64,000 bases of DNA. It comes from Hymenoscyphus infarciens. Lineage: Eukaryota > Ascomycota > Leotiomycetes > Helotiales > Helotiaceae. A program made the translations under genes and the position numbers. Of this stretch, positions 37,065-49,422 are shown piece after piece. Within the stretch, counting starts at the first letter, position 1. Each line of letters opens with the position of its first letter. The stretch is taken from contig LLCB01000001.1 in NCBI GenBank assembly GCA_001414345.1, positions 310,001-374,000 on the forward strand. Reading direction: 5' to 3'. The notes under the pieces are model-generated. The model saw only the letters and a program-made list of their open reading frames with translations, did no database searches and was not told the origin of the DNA.

Positions 37065-40000
37065 TTAGGTCTTGACCGTTGACCCTTTTGATGACGAAGA
37101 TGCACCATTAGTCCCCGAACTACCTGGCTTGCCGTCTGGATATCTGATTCTGATAAACATTTTTTCCAGACGCTCCCCAGTTATCTTCTGTTGCTCAGCC
37201 GGTGCAGGCGGCCAGAATGTTGCAACGTAACCCCTTCTACATGTAAGTATTTGTTTCAAAAGGGGATTTATCAGAAAACTTACCAAAATCTACCTCGCAG
37301 TGACTTGACCTGAGCTGGAGGGGTTTCTCCCAACTCAGCTTCCACAAAGTCTCCAATAATGACGAGCTCGTTTTTCATTACACTGGCACGCTCTTTCTGA
37401 GATTTGATGCGCTCTTTCGTGGCACCCTGTATTCTCTTCAAACTTTCCTTGACAGGCTTGAACACAATACGCATCATCGGATCGGGATCGGGCTCGTTGG
37501 TCGATTTGTTTGGAGTGTGCTCCGACTTGCGGTGCTTCGAATGTCGATCATCCTCTGGCGCACTATGCTTTCTCTTCAAGTCGGGCTTAGAATGAGAATC
37601 GCTGCGACTATAGCTATGGCCACGGTCTCGATCTCGGTCCCTATCAATGAGTCGATTCTTCTTGTTCTGCGGTGCTGGCGATGCAGAAACAGATCCTCTG
37701 GCTTCGGTGCGTCGATGTCCGTTGGTTCTGTCATTCTTCTTGTTATTTCGGTGGTGATTCTCAACAGCGCGTTTGGCCGCCTGGCTATCAGAATGCTTGG
37801 CCTTTAGCACCGACAGGAGATAATCCGCGCGACGAACAAGATGAACAGCGCCAGGTGCCTTGGCCACCTTCTGTTCGTCCCCTTTAATGCGCTCCTCCTT
37901 TTTGTCAACTCGGTGTTCCTCGAGGAAGAACTTTTCTTTGAGACCAAGATCAGGATCATCTCTGATCTGAACCCATGCACCATAGCCGTGTCTGTGTATG
38001 CCAACGAGCAACATTCCATCTTCGCGGGCTCCCCAAGGACAAGAATAATGTGCCGCTTTCGATGCATCAGGAACCCGGAAGTTTTTGTAGTCTGCGATAC
38101 CGGTAACAAGATTCTTAAGCATGATCATTTCCCCAGGACGCTCCAACACGGTCTCAGCATTCAACCTCTTCACACCAAGATAATCGAAGAGAACTGCCTT
38201 TTTGTCTTTTTTGGTCAGGGGCTTATTTGACTCTCGTTCCATAGCAGCGATCCTGGCTTGATCCTCTGTGAGCAGTCTCTTACTTTCGTCGGTAATCGCT
38301 TTGATGAAGTCCACCATCAAATTGAGATCTCGACCAACAAGGCGCGCATCTTTGATGAGCTCTTCACCTCGTTCTTCAATTGACCCATAGCGTAGGAAGG
38401 CTCTGTGAAGATTTCTGGCTTCTTTCTCACTGAGTTCTCGCTTCGGATCGGCCAAATTGGCCTGTGCCTCGCGCTTCTCGTCCAATTCATCTTGTTTCGC
38501 CTGGTCTCTTTCTCGTTTCTTCTCAAGACGCCGTTCTCGCTCATACTCCGCAGTGTTTTTCAAGGCTGCTCTACGAGGAGCGTTCTCTTCCTGCATTTTC
38601 TGAAGGAATTCTTGGTTCGCGCGCTCCTGTTCCTTAGCTTTGATGTCGTCGAGCTGATCTCTTGGAATAATGTCATCCCATTCAAGATCAAGCTTGACAT
38701 CAGTGTATTCGAAACTCTTGAGAAAGTCCTCACCACCATCAGCGTCCATCCCCTCAGGAACTTCCGTCTTGTGTTCTTCGGCGTTTTCCAGAACGGAATC
38801 AATGTCGAGTTCTTCGAGTTTCTTCTGGTTGCCAGTTTGTTCAAACATTTTGCGTCCTCGTTTTTTCAGGATTCGGGAAATATCGTCCGAAGATTTTGGG
38901 TCGCCAATCTTGCCAGCTTTGACCGCCTTCTCACGGAGCTCTTTCTTTTCCTTATCGGTGACACCTCTTTGAATTGTGATGAATTCGAGCATGAGCTTGT
39001 TGCGGGCACGTTCAAGGACCTCTTCCTCGACCGTAGCCTTTGATACCAATCGATAAATGCTGACAGGCTTCTTCTGACCAATTCGATGAGCCCGGGCCAT
39101 TGCCTGCAAATCAGCTTGAGGGTTCCAATCTGAATCGAAAATGATGACAGTGTCTGCTGTCATCAAATTGATACCAAGACCTCCGGCTCGGGTCGACAGC
39201 AAAAAGCAAAAGTCGTTACTTCCATCTGCATTGAAATGATCAATGGCCATACGACGCGGACCGGCGGCGACTGTGCCATCGAGACGTTGGAATTGATAAC
39301 CACGAAGCTGGAGATAGTCTCCCAGAATGTCAAGCATCTTAACCATCTGACTGAAAATCAAAACTCGGTGGTTGTCCTTCTTCAGTTTGTCAAGAAGACG
39401 GTCCAACAACATCATCTTTCCACTACTGGCAATGAGACCCTTGAGTTGGTCATCGCGTCTCTGGCTTCCCTTCAGAATCTTTTCTTCGGCGTTGGGAAAC
39501 ATATAAGGATGATTACTAGCTTTCTTGAGTTCCATCATGATATTCAAGAGAGAATGCTTTTGTCCTTTGGAACCTTGGTTGAGAGCGTCGTAGTTTCTTT
39601 TCATGATGTTTTGGTAGTATTCAACCTGTACATCAGAAAGCTCGACTCGGATAATCTTTTCAGTCTTGGGCGGTAGGTCGTTCTCAACCTTCTGCTTTGT
39701 CCGTCGTAGGATGTATGGCTGAATCTGGGTTGTAAGGTCGGCAATCTTCTGACCAGCAGCTTCCTCGGTCAAATCCATGTCGTCCTCGATTTGAAGTACT
39801 CCAGGCATGAGAAAGTCCATGAGAGCAGAAAGTTCTCCAAGGGTGTTTTGAACAGGAGTACCAGTAATGAGTAATCGACTTGGAGCCTTGAAGTCAAGAA
39901 GCTTCTGATAGAGCTGTGATTCTCGGTTCTTTAGGCGATGTGCTTCGTCTACTGCCATAAACTGCCATTTGATTTGAGCCAAGAAAGTTGCATCCGTGAG

Positions 40001-42351
40001 GATGTACTCGTAGGAGGTAAGGAGGACGTTGAACTTTGGACGCTTGACGTTCCCATCGATAAGGAGCTCATATTCCCGAATGATGCTCCGAGATGCTTCT
40101 TTGCCATTATAAATGACGTAGTTCAAATCGGGTGCCCAGTAGTCGAAAGTGTCAGCCCACGCAGGGATAGTCGTGAGAGGGACTACAACGAGAAAGGGTC
40201 CCTGTTGGTTTCTGTCGTTGCGAAGCCAGTTCATGAAAGCAACTGTTTGAACAGTTTTACCCAAACCCATTTCGTCAGCCAGAATTACGTTCTTATTCTT
40301 TGCCCAATTGTAAGCCAAGAAGTTCAGACCAGTGATTTGAAAGTCTCGCAATTGACCATTCATAATATACGATGGCTGCTCTCGAATGGTCTTGTGGCCA
40401 CCGCGAGTATTTGGATTAGTCTCCTCTTTGGATGAAGTCAGAGTTCGAGAGCTGCGGTCCAGAAAGCCATCAATGGCATCTTGTGAAAGTTCGCTGACGA
40501 GTGAAGCACTTTCCCAAGTACAGCTTTCATAGTAAAGACCTTTCCATTTCACGTAATACTCAGTTTCCTCTTCTCCATTACGATTTCCGATGACTCTTTC
40601 AACTTTGGTGTAATCGAGGAGAGCATCTGATTCTCGCTCGCGTTCCAACATCCACTTTTCCTTTTCTTCCGGTGGAATGTCGTCACCACGCTCCATATAA
40701 ATGGATTCGAGAACAACCTTTCGGTAATAATTCTCGAGGCGACGAAAACCTCGAACAGCAGTCAAGGAAGTTGTTGTCTCCCAGGTGGAATGGTAGTGGG
40801 ACTTGCCTTGCCACTTGATGTAATATTCGAAGTGGTCACGACCTAATTCGGGATTGTCCATAGACTCTCCTTCCTTCAGTCTATGCTTGAGAACCTGGTC
40901 GACGTATGGGGAGGTATCCTCAACATCCACTGCCCATTGATTTGGCGTCATCATCTCAGACTCATCGTCCAACTCTGCATCGCTCTCTTGATATGCTCCA
41001 GCTGTAACTTGCGCCGCTCTGCGATTGCTCCATCGCTTTTCCTGGTAGGCAGGGGCTGTATTCGACTCGGCCTGTCGACGATTCTTTTTCGTTAACTTTC
41101 GAGCGCGGGCGCCGCCATATGTATCGCTATCAGACTCGGAGGCTGAAGCTGACCGGATAGCTGGGGTATTTCGTTTCGAGACTAGAGATTATCGATTAGC
41201 CGACACGTTTGCTTCGAGGGGGTTTGTTATATTGCTTACCTGGTTGTGAACGCTCTTGCTTTCTTCGTTTTGGTCTGCGAGATGCCACAACATCTGAGTC
41301 GGAGTCATCATTGTTAACTTCATCATCAGACTCAATCTAAAAAACGTAAGCTTTTGCTTAGTGTATGGGGTAGTAAATAATAGAGAGTAGCTGGCAACAT
41401 ACTATGGGTCGGTGTTGGACTGGTCGACCCTGCAATTATATGTTAGCCAGAAGGTTAGGAGTCTATACCGATACGAGAAACCTACACTTCTTCGAAGCCC
41501 GTATAGTTCCGGATTTGCCAGCATATGTTGGTCCTCAACAGCTGCCTTCCTCTTGAGAGGACGACGAGAATCTGCAGACGACGAACCATCCCGTTCGCCA
41601 TTGGTAGCCACAGGAGCAGGACTATCTTCCATATCAAACTCGGCATCATCGGATTCCCCCTGTGCCTCCGCGGCCGAAGACTCTTCCCCATCTGTACCCT
41701 CAGCGCCGAAATCCGATTGCTGGTGTGTCGAGGACGCCGGTGAGGGTTGGTCGACGATGGCAACTGCTACCTCGGAGAGGGCGGACTCGCTATCGTATGG
41801 TGCGTCATCGTTCGTAAGTACGGAGTGCTCTAACGGAGAGTCATCTCCATTGGAAGGAGATCTTGAGGTATTCAGGTTGGGCAATGTCGCTGTCGATGGT
41901 GGGGCTGTAGACGACAGTGTTAGCAATGTTCAAGATATAACTTCATGAAATTCCCAAGGTGAAGATTTTTCATGCGGGCATCATTGGATGGCGGAGAAGC
42001 AGGCGATTCAGAAACCATCAGAGACGTGTCCCAGACAGCTCTGGGAAGGGAATATAAGTTGTTGGCGCATATTTATATTGCGGGTTGTATAGAAGTGATT
42101 GGGCTGACGATGGATTTCGGTCGATTGGAGCGACAGTCGGCGGAGGGAGGAGACCAAAGTCTGGCAGCGCGTCGAGAGGAGGTAGATATACACTGCGAAG
42201 TGAAAACAGGCGCAAGAGACTGATTCTAGTCGACCGTATGGGGGTATGGAGATGGTCACGATGGATCCTGGACGGAATCGGATGTACGCCAGCCTTGAGT
42301 CTGAGGGATTGTGAAGGGTAGAGAAAATGAGAGAAGACACTTACAAGCCAT
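37065..42351 (-). CDS. chd1: CHD1-type chromodomain helicase DNA-binding remodeller
   Basis: ATP-dependent nucleosome-spacing enzyme (Chd1/Hrp1/Hrp3 group). Exons 42351-42345, 41904-41486, 41429-41403, 41336-41240, 41181-37284 and 37233-37065 join to 1538 aa. The ATG stands in a 7-nt exon before a 440-nt intron. That splice gives MASPPSTATL; other upstream routes run into stops. Order: acidic Ser-rich N-terminus with YGLRRSGRP, two chromodomains (about 275-348 and 375-428), SNF2 ATPase with Walker A DEMGLGKT (486-493) and DEAH box (595-598), and helicase C domain with RAHRIGQKK. A SANT/SLIDE-like region follows (HRHGYGAWVQIRDD), then a basic tail and a C-terminal helical CHD1 domain ending in FWGYVATFWP. 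It is divergent from rli1. Confidence 0.95.
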
Positions 42352-43361
42352 GATGAATGGTCCCCCCAGAGACTCAGATACTGAATGCGTATTCAGTATA
42401 TGGGAGTGTGGTGTGTGCGGGTGTATTGAGGGTGCCGAATGAATCCCAAGGTTGGTGGAGAGATGATAATACCTAGGTATGGAGGATGGTATGCCTCGCG
42501 CCGACACAAAAGCGAAGGAGCACAGACCATCTGAATAAAAGCGGCGCGACTTTATAGCCAGCACTTAAAACAGAATTAGTTAATTAGTTCATAGAATTCA
42601 CATACTCGTAGTTTCACCTGAAAGGAAAGCGATGCCATTCTCCACTAACCATTTTCCATTTCGCTTTCTCAATTTCTGTAGAGCTTATATCGCTACATAA
42701 TATTATTTAGCTGACTACTTCCCCTGATTAGAAAAAGCAGCACTGAATATTGAAGCATATACCAATAGAGACAAAATAGTAATACTTACTTCCTAGTAAA
42801 AATTAGTACCGGTTTGTTCTGAGTTCATATTCAAAATTGTTCAAAGCATCTAGCGTAATTACTTTGAATTATCCAGTGAGTTGGGACACTGAGCTAGGTA
42901 GAGCTAGATAGTTACTGCTGCTTTTACTATCCCTCAGATCATACTTAGGGCACTAACCTGCAACTAACCAAGAAAAAAGACAAGTGATTCATTTGTCTAT
43001 CCCTATCAAATAATGAGCGTACTTGAAGTTTTTTATCCAACTCTTTGTTGCAATTTGAGTAGCAATCGCAAGCATAGTAGTGATTCAACGCCTAGATGTG
43101 TATACCTGCATACCTAAAGCCCTTTAATTTAAAAAGGCTACCTGCATTACATAGGCTATGTTTGTTTCAGAGAGCTTCCAAGAAGGTTGAGGGAGTGTAA
43201 GAAAAATCATGTGACGTGGTCTTTAGCCAATCCCGCATCAAACAAATCATTTTACAAAATCGCTTCAAAAATTGATCCCGCCACCACTCAAAGGACCACC
43301 GCCTCTGCGCATCTTGTGCCAACTTCGCAGACCTATCTGAACGATAATTCAAAGCGCAACA
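42352..43361. promoter_or_regulatory. shared upstream region of chd1 and rli1
   Basis: About 1 kb between divergent starts; the middle is AT-rich. No gene inside. Confidence 0.45.
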
Positions 43362-45678
43362 ATGTCGAATAATTCCGGGGATAAATTAACAAGGCACTTA
43401 AAACCCCTCCTTACCCCTCCATCCTTCCTCAGCGGGGTCAACCTACACAAGTTGAGGGGCAAGGCTAACGATACCTTTGTTCAGAATTGCCATCATCTCT
43501 TCGGATAAGTGCAAACCAAAGGTAAAGACTCTCTTATATGCCATGCAAAGGAAACCAGGTTGCTAACGGCAAGCGCAGAAATGCAGACAAGAATGCAAGA
43601 AATCTTGCCCGGTCGTACGAAGCGGACGTCTATGCATCGAAGTGGATTCCTCCTCAAAGATCGCCTTTATATCTGAGAACTTGTGTATCGGTTGCGGTAT
43701 TTGCCCAAAGAAATGTCCTTTCGGTGCCATCAACATCATCAATCTTCCTACGAATCTCGAGTCCCAAATCACACATCGTTATTCTGCCAACAGTTTCAAG
43801 CTGCACCGACTGCCTACACCACGACCAGGACAGGTCTTAGGATTGGTAGGATCCAACGGTATTGGAAAGAGTACAGCTTTGAAGATCTTGAGTGGAAAGT
43901 TGAAGCCCAACTTGGGTAGATATGATAATCCTCCGGATTGGCAAGATGTTATCAAATACTTCCGTGGTTCTGAACTACAAAGTACGTTGATCGCATAAAC
44001 TTGGGGTTCATATTGCTCACACCTACTCCTAGATTATTTCACGAAGATTCTCGAGGATGACTTGAAGGCCATCGTCAAACCACAATATGTCGACCGTATT
44101 CCAAAGGCTATTAGAGGTGCCGACAAAACTGTACGAACCCTGATCGAGGCACAAGCATCGATGGACAACATGGAAGAAGTCCTTGATGTTCTTGGTAAGA
44201 GTGTTATATGCCCTGGCTAATTTACTTCTAACTGATTTGCCAGAATTAAATCACATTATGGACAGAGACGTCAACCTCTTGTCAGGTGGAGAACTTCAAA
44301 GATTCGCGATTGGTACTGTTTGTGTGCAACAAGCCGACGTGTAAGTTCTAGTACTTGAAATATTCAATATCATACTAATAAGCCTTAGCTACATGTTTGA
44401 TGAACCTTCCTCCTACCTCGACGTCAAGCAACGTTTGAGTGCTGCAAAGGTCATTCGATCACTACTTCGACCAGATGATTACGTTATCTGTGTTGAGCAC
44501 GATCTTTCAGTTCTTGACTATCTCTCTGATTTCATTTGTGTTCTCTACGGTAAACCTGCCGTCTATGGTGTAGTCACACTTCCAGCATCGGTCCGTGAAG
44601 GGATCAACATTTTCTTGGACGGAAACATTCCCACCGAGAATCTACGGTTCAGAGAAGAGTCTTTGACTTTCCGTATCGCCGAGGTCGCTGATGAGTTCAT
44701 GGCCGATCGATCCCGTGCATTCCAATACCCCTCAATGGAGAAAACTCTCGGAAACTTCCACCTCAAGATTGAGACTGGAGATTTTACCGATTCGGAGATT
44801 ATCGTCATGATGGGCGAGAACGGAACAGGGAAGACTACCTTCTGTAAGTTGTTGGCTGGTGCTACAGCCCCAGATGGCAACCAGAAGGTTCCTGGCATGA
44901 AAGTTAGCATGAAGCCTCAAAAGATCACACCAAAATTCGAGGGAACTGTCCGACAATTGTTCTTCAAGAAGATCAAGACTGCCTTCCTCCTCCCTCAATT
45001 CCAAACCGATGTTGTCAAGCCTCTCAAACTCGACGAGTTCATCGACCAAGAAGTCAAGACCCTCTCCGGTGGTGAATTGCAACGTGTCGCCATTGTTCTC
45101 GCTCTGGGTATGCCAGCAGACATCTACCTCATCGATGAACCTTCCGCCTACCTGGATTCCGAGCAACGTATCATCGCAGCCCGTGTCATCAAGCGATTCA
45201 TCATGCACTCCAAGAAGACCGCCTTCATCGTCGAGCACGATTTCATCATGGCAACCTATCTCGCTGACCGTGTTATTGTCTTTGACGGAGAGCCAGGAAT
45301 TGACGCTCGGGCCAACACCCCTGAGTCTCTTCTCACTGGTTGCAACAAGTTCTTGAAGAATCTCGATGTCACTTTCCGTCGTGATCCAACCAATTACCGA
45401 CCTCGTATTAACAAGCTCAATTCTCAATTGGACCAAGAACAGAAGTTGGGTGGCAACTATGTAAGTTAAAAATCTCCAAACTATATCGAGTCTATCGCGG
45501 CAAGCGACCAAACCAGAGGAACGATTGATCGAGATGGACTTGGACAATCGTTCGTTTGGTTTATCTCTTCTGGGAAGACAAGAATGTCGGACCGACGATT
45601 AATTACCTACCATTCTGTACATCTGCTAACCCAATATCTTAGTTCTTCCTCGAGGAAGATAAGTCAACGAGTAGTTGA
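43362..45678 (+). CDS. rli1: ABCE1 ribosome-recycling ATPase Rli1
   Basis: Twin-ATPase iron-sulfur protein that splits ribosomes after termination and supports initiation and export of subunits. Exons: 43362-43393, 43485-43521, 43579-43981, 44033-44194, 44244-44340, 44389-45460, 45643-45678, giving 612 aa (yeast about 608). The N-terminal Fe-S domain has all eight cysteines ([15 protein letters not shown] and [11 protein letters not shown]). NBD1 has [17 protein letters not shown] and [11 protein letters not shown]2 has [17 protein letters not shown] and DEPSAYLD. The C-terminus GGNYFFLEED plus a few residues comes from a 36-nt last exon. Intron 1 starts with GC rather than GT, but the phase and the resulting DKLTRIAI fit the family. 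The protein is essential in yeast and depends on CIA factors such as Nar1. Confidence 0.96.
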
Positions 45679-46349
45679 ACCAGTCGCACCAAATGAATCA
45701 TTTCCCCCTTCCCAATCAGCATCAGCAGGCGTTAAGGGGTTAGCATTGCAAGGAGTAACGGGTACGACAGGAGGCCTTCCGGATGAAGAAGGAGTCTGCA
45801 ACGATGAAGACGAGCCCGACGACTAACAATAGCGGCGGTATTCTTCCCCTGTTTTCTGGTCCCACGATAAACTAGCACTGCCATTTCTTTTGTTTTATGA
45901 TATCAGAGCAGGCAGTCAAAAGTTGAGTGGACGGAGGGATTGCGGTTCAAGTTGGAATGAATTACCGTCGAGATTCGAGCGAGATGCTGGTACAGGGTAC
46001 ACATGTACGAACAGCATTATCACGGGTATGGGATGGATGGGTGAATAATCTTTAGTATTGAATACTTACAGATTACGCTGGTGGTGAGAAAGGAAAGGAA
46101 AATTAAAAGAGCTTCTTTTGCCTCCCGTGAACTAGTTAGGAGAGAAGCATATACACACCGAAAAGTTCTTGATTTTCAAAAATCAACGCTGCCGCCTCCT
46201 GCCCAATAATTGTGCCCTCCAATCGTGCGTGTTCAATTGCAGTCTTGACGCCTGTATTTTGCCCCATTTCATCTTGCTATGAAACGGTATCGGTGTGCGT
46301 CGATACGTACAAGCAAAAGCCGAATGTGATAGAAATCTCTTCGCTCTTT
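45679..46349. other. intergenic between convergent rli1 and prp40
   Basis: 3' regions of both genes. A frame continuing after the rli1 stop has no support. Confidence 0.55.
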
Positions 46350-49001
46350 TTATTCTTCCTCAATCTCGCCCTCTTCGCTACCTGAATGGACGGCTGGCTC
46401 CTCTTTTGGAGGAAGTACCACCGGCGGTGTTCTCTGACGCCGTTCACGAGGAGGAGGGGATCGCTCACGTGGGGTAATCTCTCTTCTTGTTCTCTGGGAT
46501 GATGCGTTAGTAGGAAGAATTGAACAGGGGTTTTAAGATAACTAACCTTTGGAACTCTCGCGCTGCCAGCACTTTCGCCATCGCTGTCAGCTCTTCGTCG
46601 TCTACCGGAATTTGGCCTGTCGTCGCCGTATGGCAATTCGACCAGTTGCTCTCGAGGGTCACCTCTACGCCTGTAGAGCTTCTCCCGCTCATCATCTCTA
46701 TCTCTTCTCTCACGCTCATAGTGGCTCATGGTATCCTCCCGACGACTACGATGTGGCTTGTCAAGATCACGGTCGCGCTCCCGTTCTCTCTCGCGGTCAC
46801 GGTCACGATCACCTCGGCGTCCTGGAGAAAGCAAAGTATCTGCTGCGCTACCTTTGCGATAATTCTTCTCGCGATCGGCAATAGCCTTTCGTCTGTCTGC
46901 TTCGTACGCATCTGGTTCTGGGCTACGACTTGCCCTAGAATGACGTGGATTAGAACGATGTGATCTCTCACCTCTATCTCTTTCCCGATGAATTGGTCGC
47001 TCAACTGACGCTCTGTCGCGGCGTCGGGCTCGATCTCGGTCAGTCGGCTCGCTTTCATGAGAATCCTTGTCCTTCAAACGTCTCATGAATTTATCAAATG
47101 CCGAACGTCTGAGTTCATCCGTGGTCACAGCTAGATATTCTTCAGACCTTTCAATGCGTGGTTTGACTCTTTCGTAAGTATCATCAAGACGAACTGGAGG
47201 TTCCAAATGCTTGATGTATGATCTAAGGGAATCCACAGCTTTCTTCTGTTGGCGTTCGGCTTGGTATCTGTCATCCTCACTACGCTTAGAAACCTTCTCG
47301 TGAAGCTATATATCGTTAGTAATGATACAAGCAATATCAAATATGTAGCTTACTCGTTCGAAGATTAGTGATAGAGCATCCCGATCAATGTTAGCAGTTC
47401 GTCGATCATTCTGCATAAGACCGAGGAATTCCTCAAATACAGTCTTTTGTTGAATTTCAAACCGTTTGTCCTGTAGATTGTTAGTCGTCGAACTCTGAAA
47501 AGCGTACTAAACAACACTCACATCTAAAACATCCAACACATCGTTACGAACACTGCGCAAAGCGCGCTCTTCTTCCTCGACCATATCCCAAAACAAATCA
47601 AGGGGTGTAGATCCTGATTGTCCAAGCATAGCCTGGTATCTGTCATCTTCAACAATCATTGGATGGATTTGACTCCATTTTGATCCTGCCTTGATTTTGT
47701 TTGCGGTCTTCAATTCCTTTAGAAGTTCTATAAATTTATCACGGTTTTGTCGTTCTCGTCTGGATCTCTGGTTCTTTTGCTTCTGGCGCGAGTCGTTGAA
47801 AACCTTTTCTAGAATTTTGATATGATTTTCAAAAGCTGTCAACAAATCCGATCTGCTGAGAGTTTTGAACTTCTCATCACTGAGGAATCGCGGGTTGGTT
47901 TGGATGATACCTTGTGCTTCTGACCACCTGGTGTACGGCTCTAAATCGATCGACTTCAGTATTTCAACTAACTCATCCATAGCAGCTTTTCTGGTCGATA
48001 CTTCCCGTTCAACATTGGCTTTCTTGAGTTCGATGATGTAGTCCTCGAAAAGCTGGCGCCTTTCGTCGTCATCACTAGAGGATCTGAAGATTGTCTCGCC
48101 CTCGATAATGGGTCGCGCGGTCTTCCATCTTGTATAATGTTTGATCTCTGGGTGACTTCTCAGCATAGTCGCAAAGTCTTTACGAAGCTTCTCGATCCTT
48201 TCCTTCGCACGATCTTTCTCCTGAAGCCTGACCTCAACAGCATACTTCTCAAATGCAGACTTGCGGTCTTTGGGGTCCTTTAATGCTCGGTATTGGGGGT
48301 CTTTGATGATAGATCGCATGGTCTGTTCCCAGGTCCAATTGGGGTCGACATTGTTGCGCCTAAGGAGCTTGAGAAATGCGGCCTCGGCCTCTTCAAATGT
48401 CGAGTAGTCAGGATCGGTATTCGCAGGAACGAAGACTTGGGCACGGCTTCCGTTAGCATCATTACCATATGCAATTTGACGGGCTTCTCCTAGGGGCTCT
48501 CGGTCTCGCGGTTGGTCATATTGCGAAGCTGCTGAGAATCCACCGCCGGCCACGAATGTGGGCTGTCTAAATTATCAATCAGTATGGTAGACGTAGCGGA
48601 GACGTTGCGATTTACTTACTGTGGTACTGGTACGGGGGCTGGAACCACATTCTCCTTGGCAAGCGCCTCTTTGTAAACATCTGGCATCTCCCATGAGCTC
48701 TGCTTCGATTCGGTGTTATACCAATACTTTCGTCCTCCTTCGGCCGTATACTCTTTCCATGGTTGAGCCGTCAGCGCACGCTGTGGGGTATGGTTAGCTG
48801 ATTCTTCAAAAAGATTGATTGTACATGCAACGCGAAGGGGGAAATGCTTACCTCCGCTGGGGTCATTAACTCTTCGGGCTTGGTCCACTGGGTTGCTTTG
48901 GTCAGGGTATTGTAGTAGTAGACGCGGCCGTCTGCGTTACGCGCTTCGCTCCAAAGAGCTGGCACAGCCGGGTGGCCATTGATTCCGTTGGCCCCATTCA
49001 T
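46350..49001 (-). CDS. prp40: pre-mRNA splicing factor Prp40 (WW and FF domains)
   Basis: U1 snRNP-associated splicing factor that bridges the 5' splice site and branch-point proteins through WW and FF domains. Exons 49001-48852, 48780-48620, 48566-47522, 47470-47354, 47305-46547 and 46493-46350 join to 791 aa. WW1 spans about residues 17-42 (ALWSEA to QWTKP) and WW2 about 58-85 (PWKEY to SWEMP). A row of FF domains follows from about 150, each with the Trp-x-Phe/Trp helix pattern ([34 protein letters not shown]). The C-terminal 230 residues are an RD/RE/RS-rich tail ending GEIEEE. It is divergent from trs65, with 421 nt between starts. Confidence 0.94.
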
Positions 49002-49422
49002 GGTGGCAGGATCTCGTGGTCGACGAGGACGAGTTGGTTTGGATGGTGTTGAGAGGGAGGAGAAGGAGACTGTCGGTGCAATTCAATCTTGTAAAGTTTC
49101 GGCGCGAGCACTGTCCTGTGCTGCTGCCCTTGGCTTGGCAGCCTTGCAGGAAGAACCAGCGACCCGACCTTCTCAACGTCGAGCCTTCCCTTTAAATCGG
49201 AGCAATTGCTCTTTCCCAAATAAAAATCTACTTGCTGCTTGTCAAACATGAAGTCGAAACTTTCCGGCAACTTCTGAGTAGACTCCTGTCCCTAGGTACA
49301 GGTATTATTCTGGTCCTGCCGGCATTCATCGCAACACGAAACCTTTCCCAGGAAAAGGACCTGATTTCCCAAAGTACCTATCTCGGCCTTGCAGTACTTG
49401 TAACCTATACCTATAGCCCAAG
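49002..49422. promoter_or_regulatory. shared upstream region of prp40 and trs65
   Basis: 421 nt between divergent ATGs. No additional gene. Confidence 0.45.

Noticed and set aside
44732..45547. 271-codon minus-strand frame antisense to rli1
   Set aside because: Mirror frame of a highly conserved ATPase exon with biased codons.
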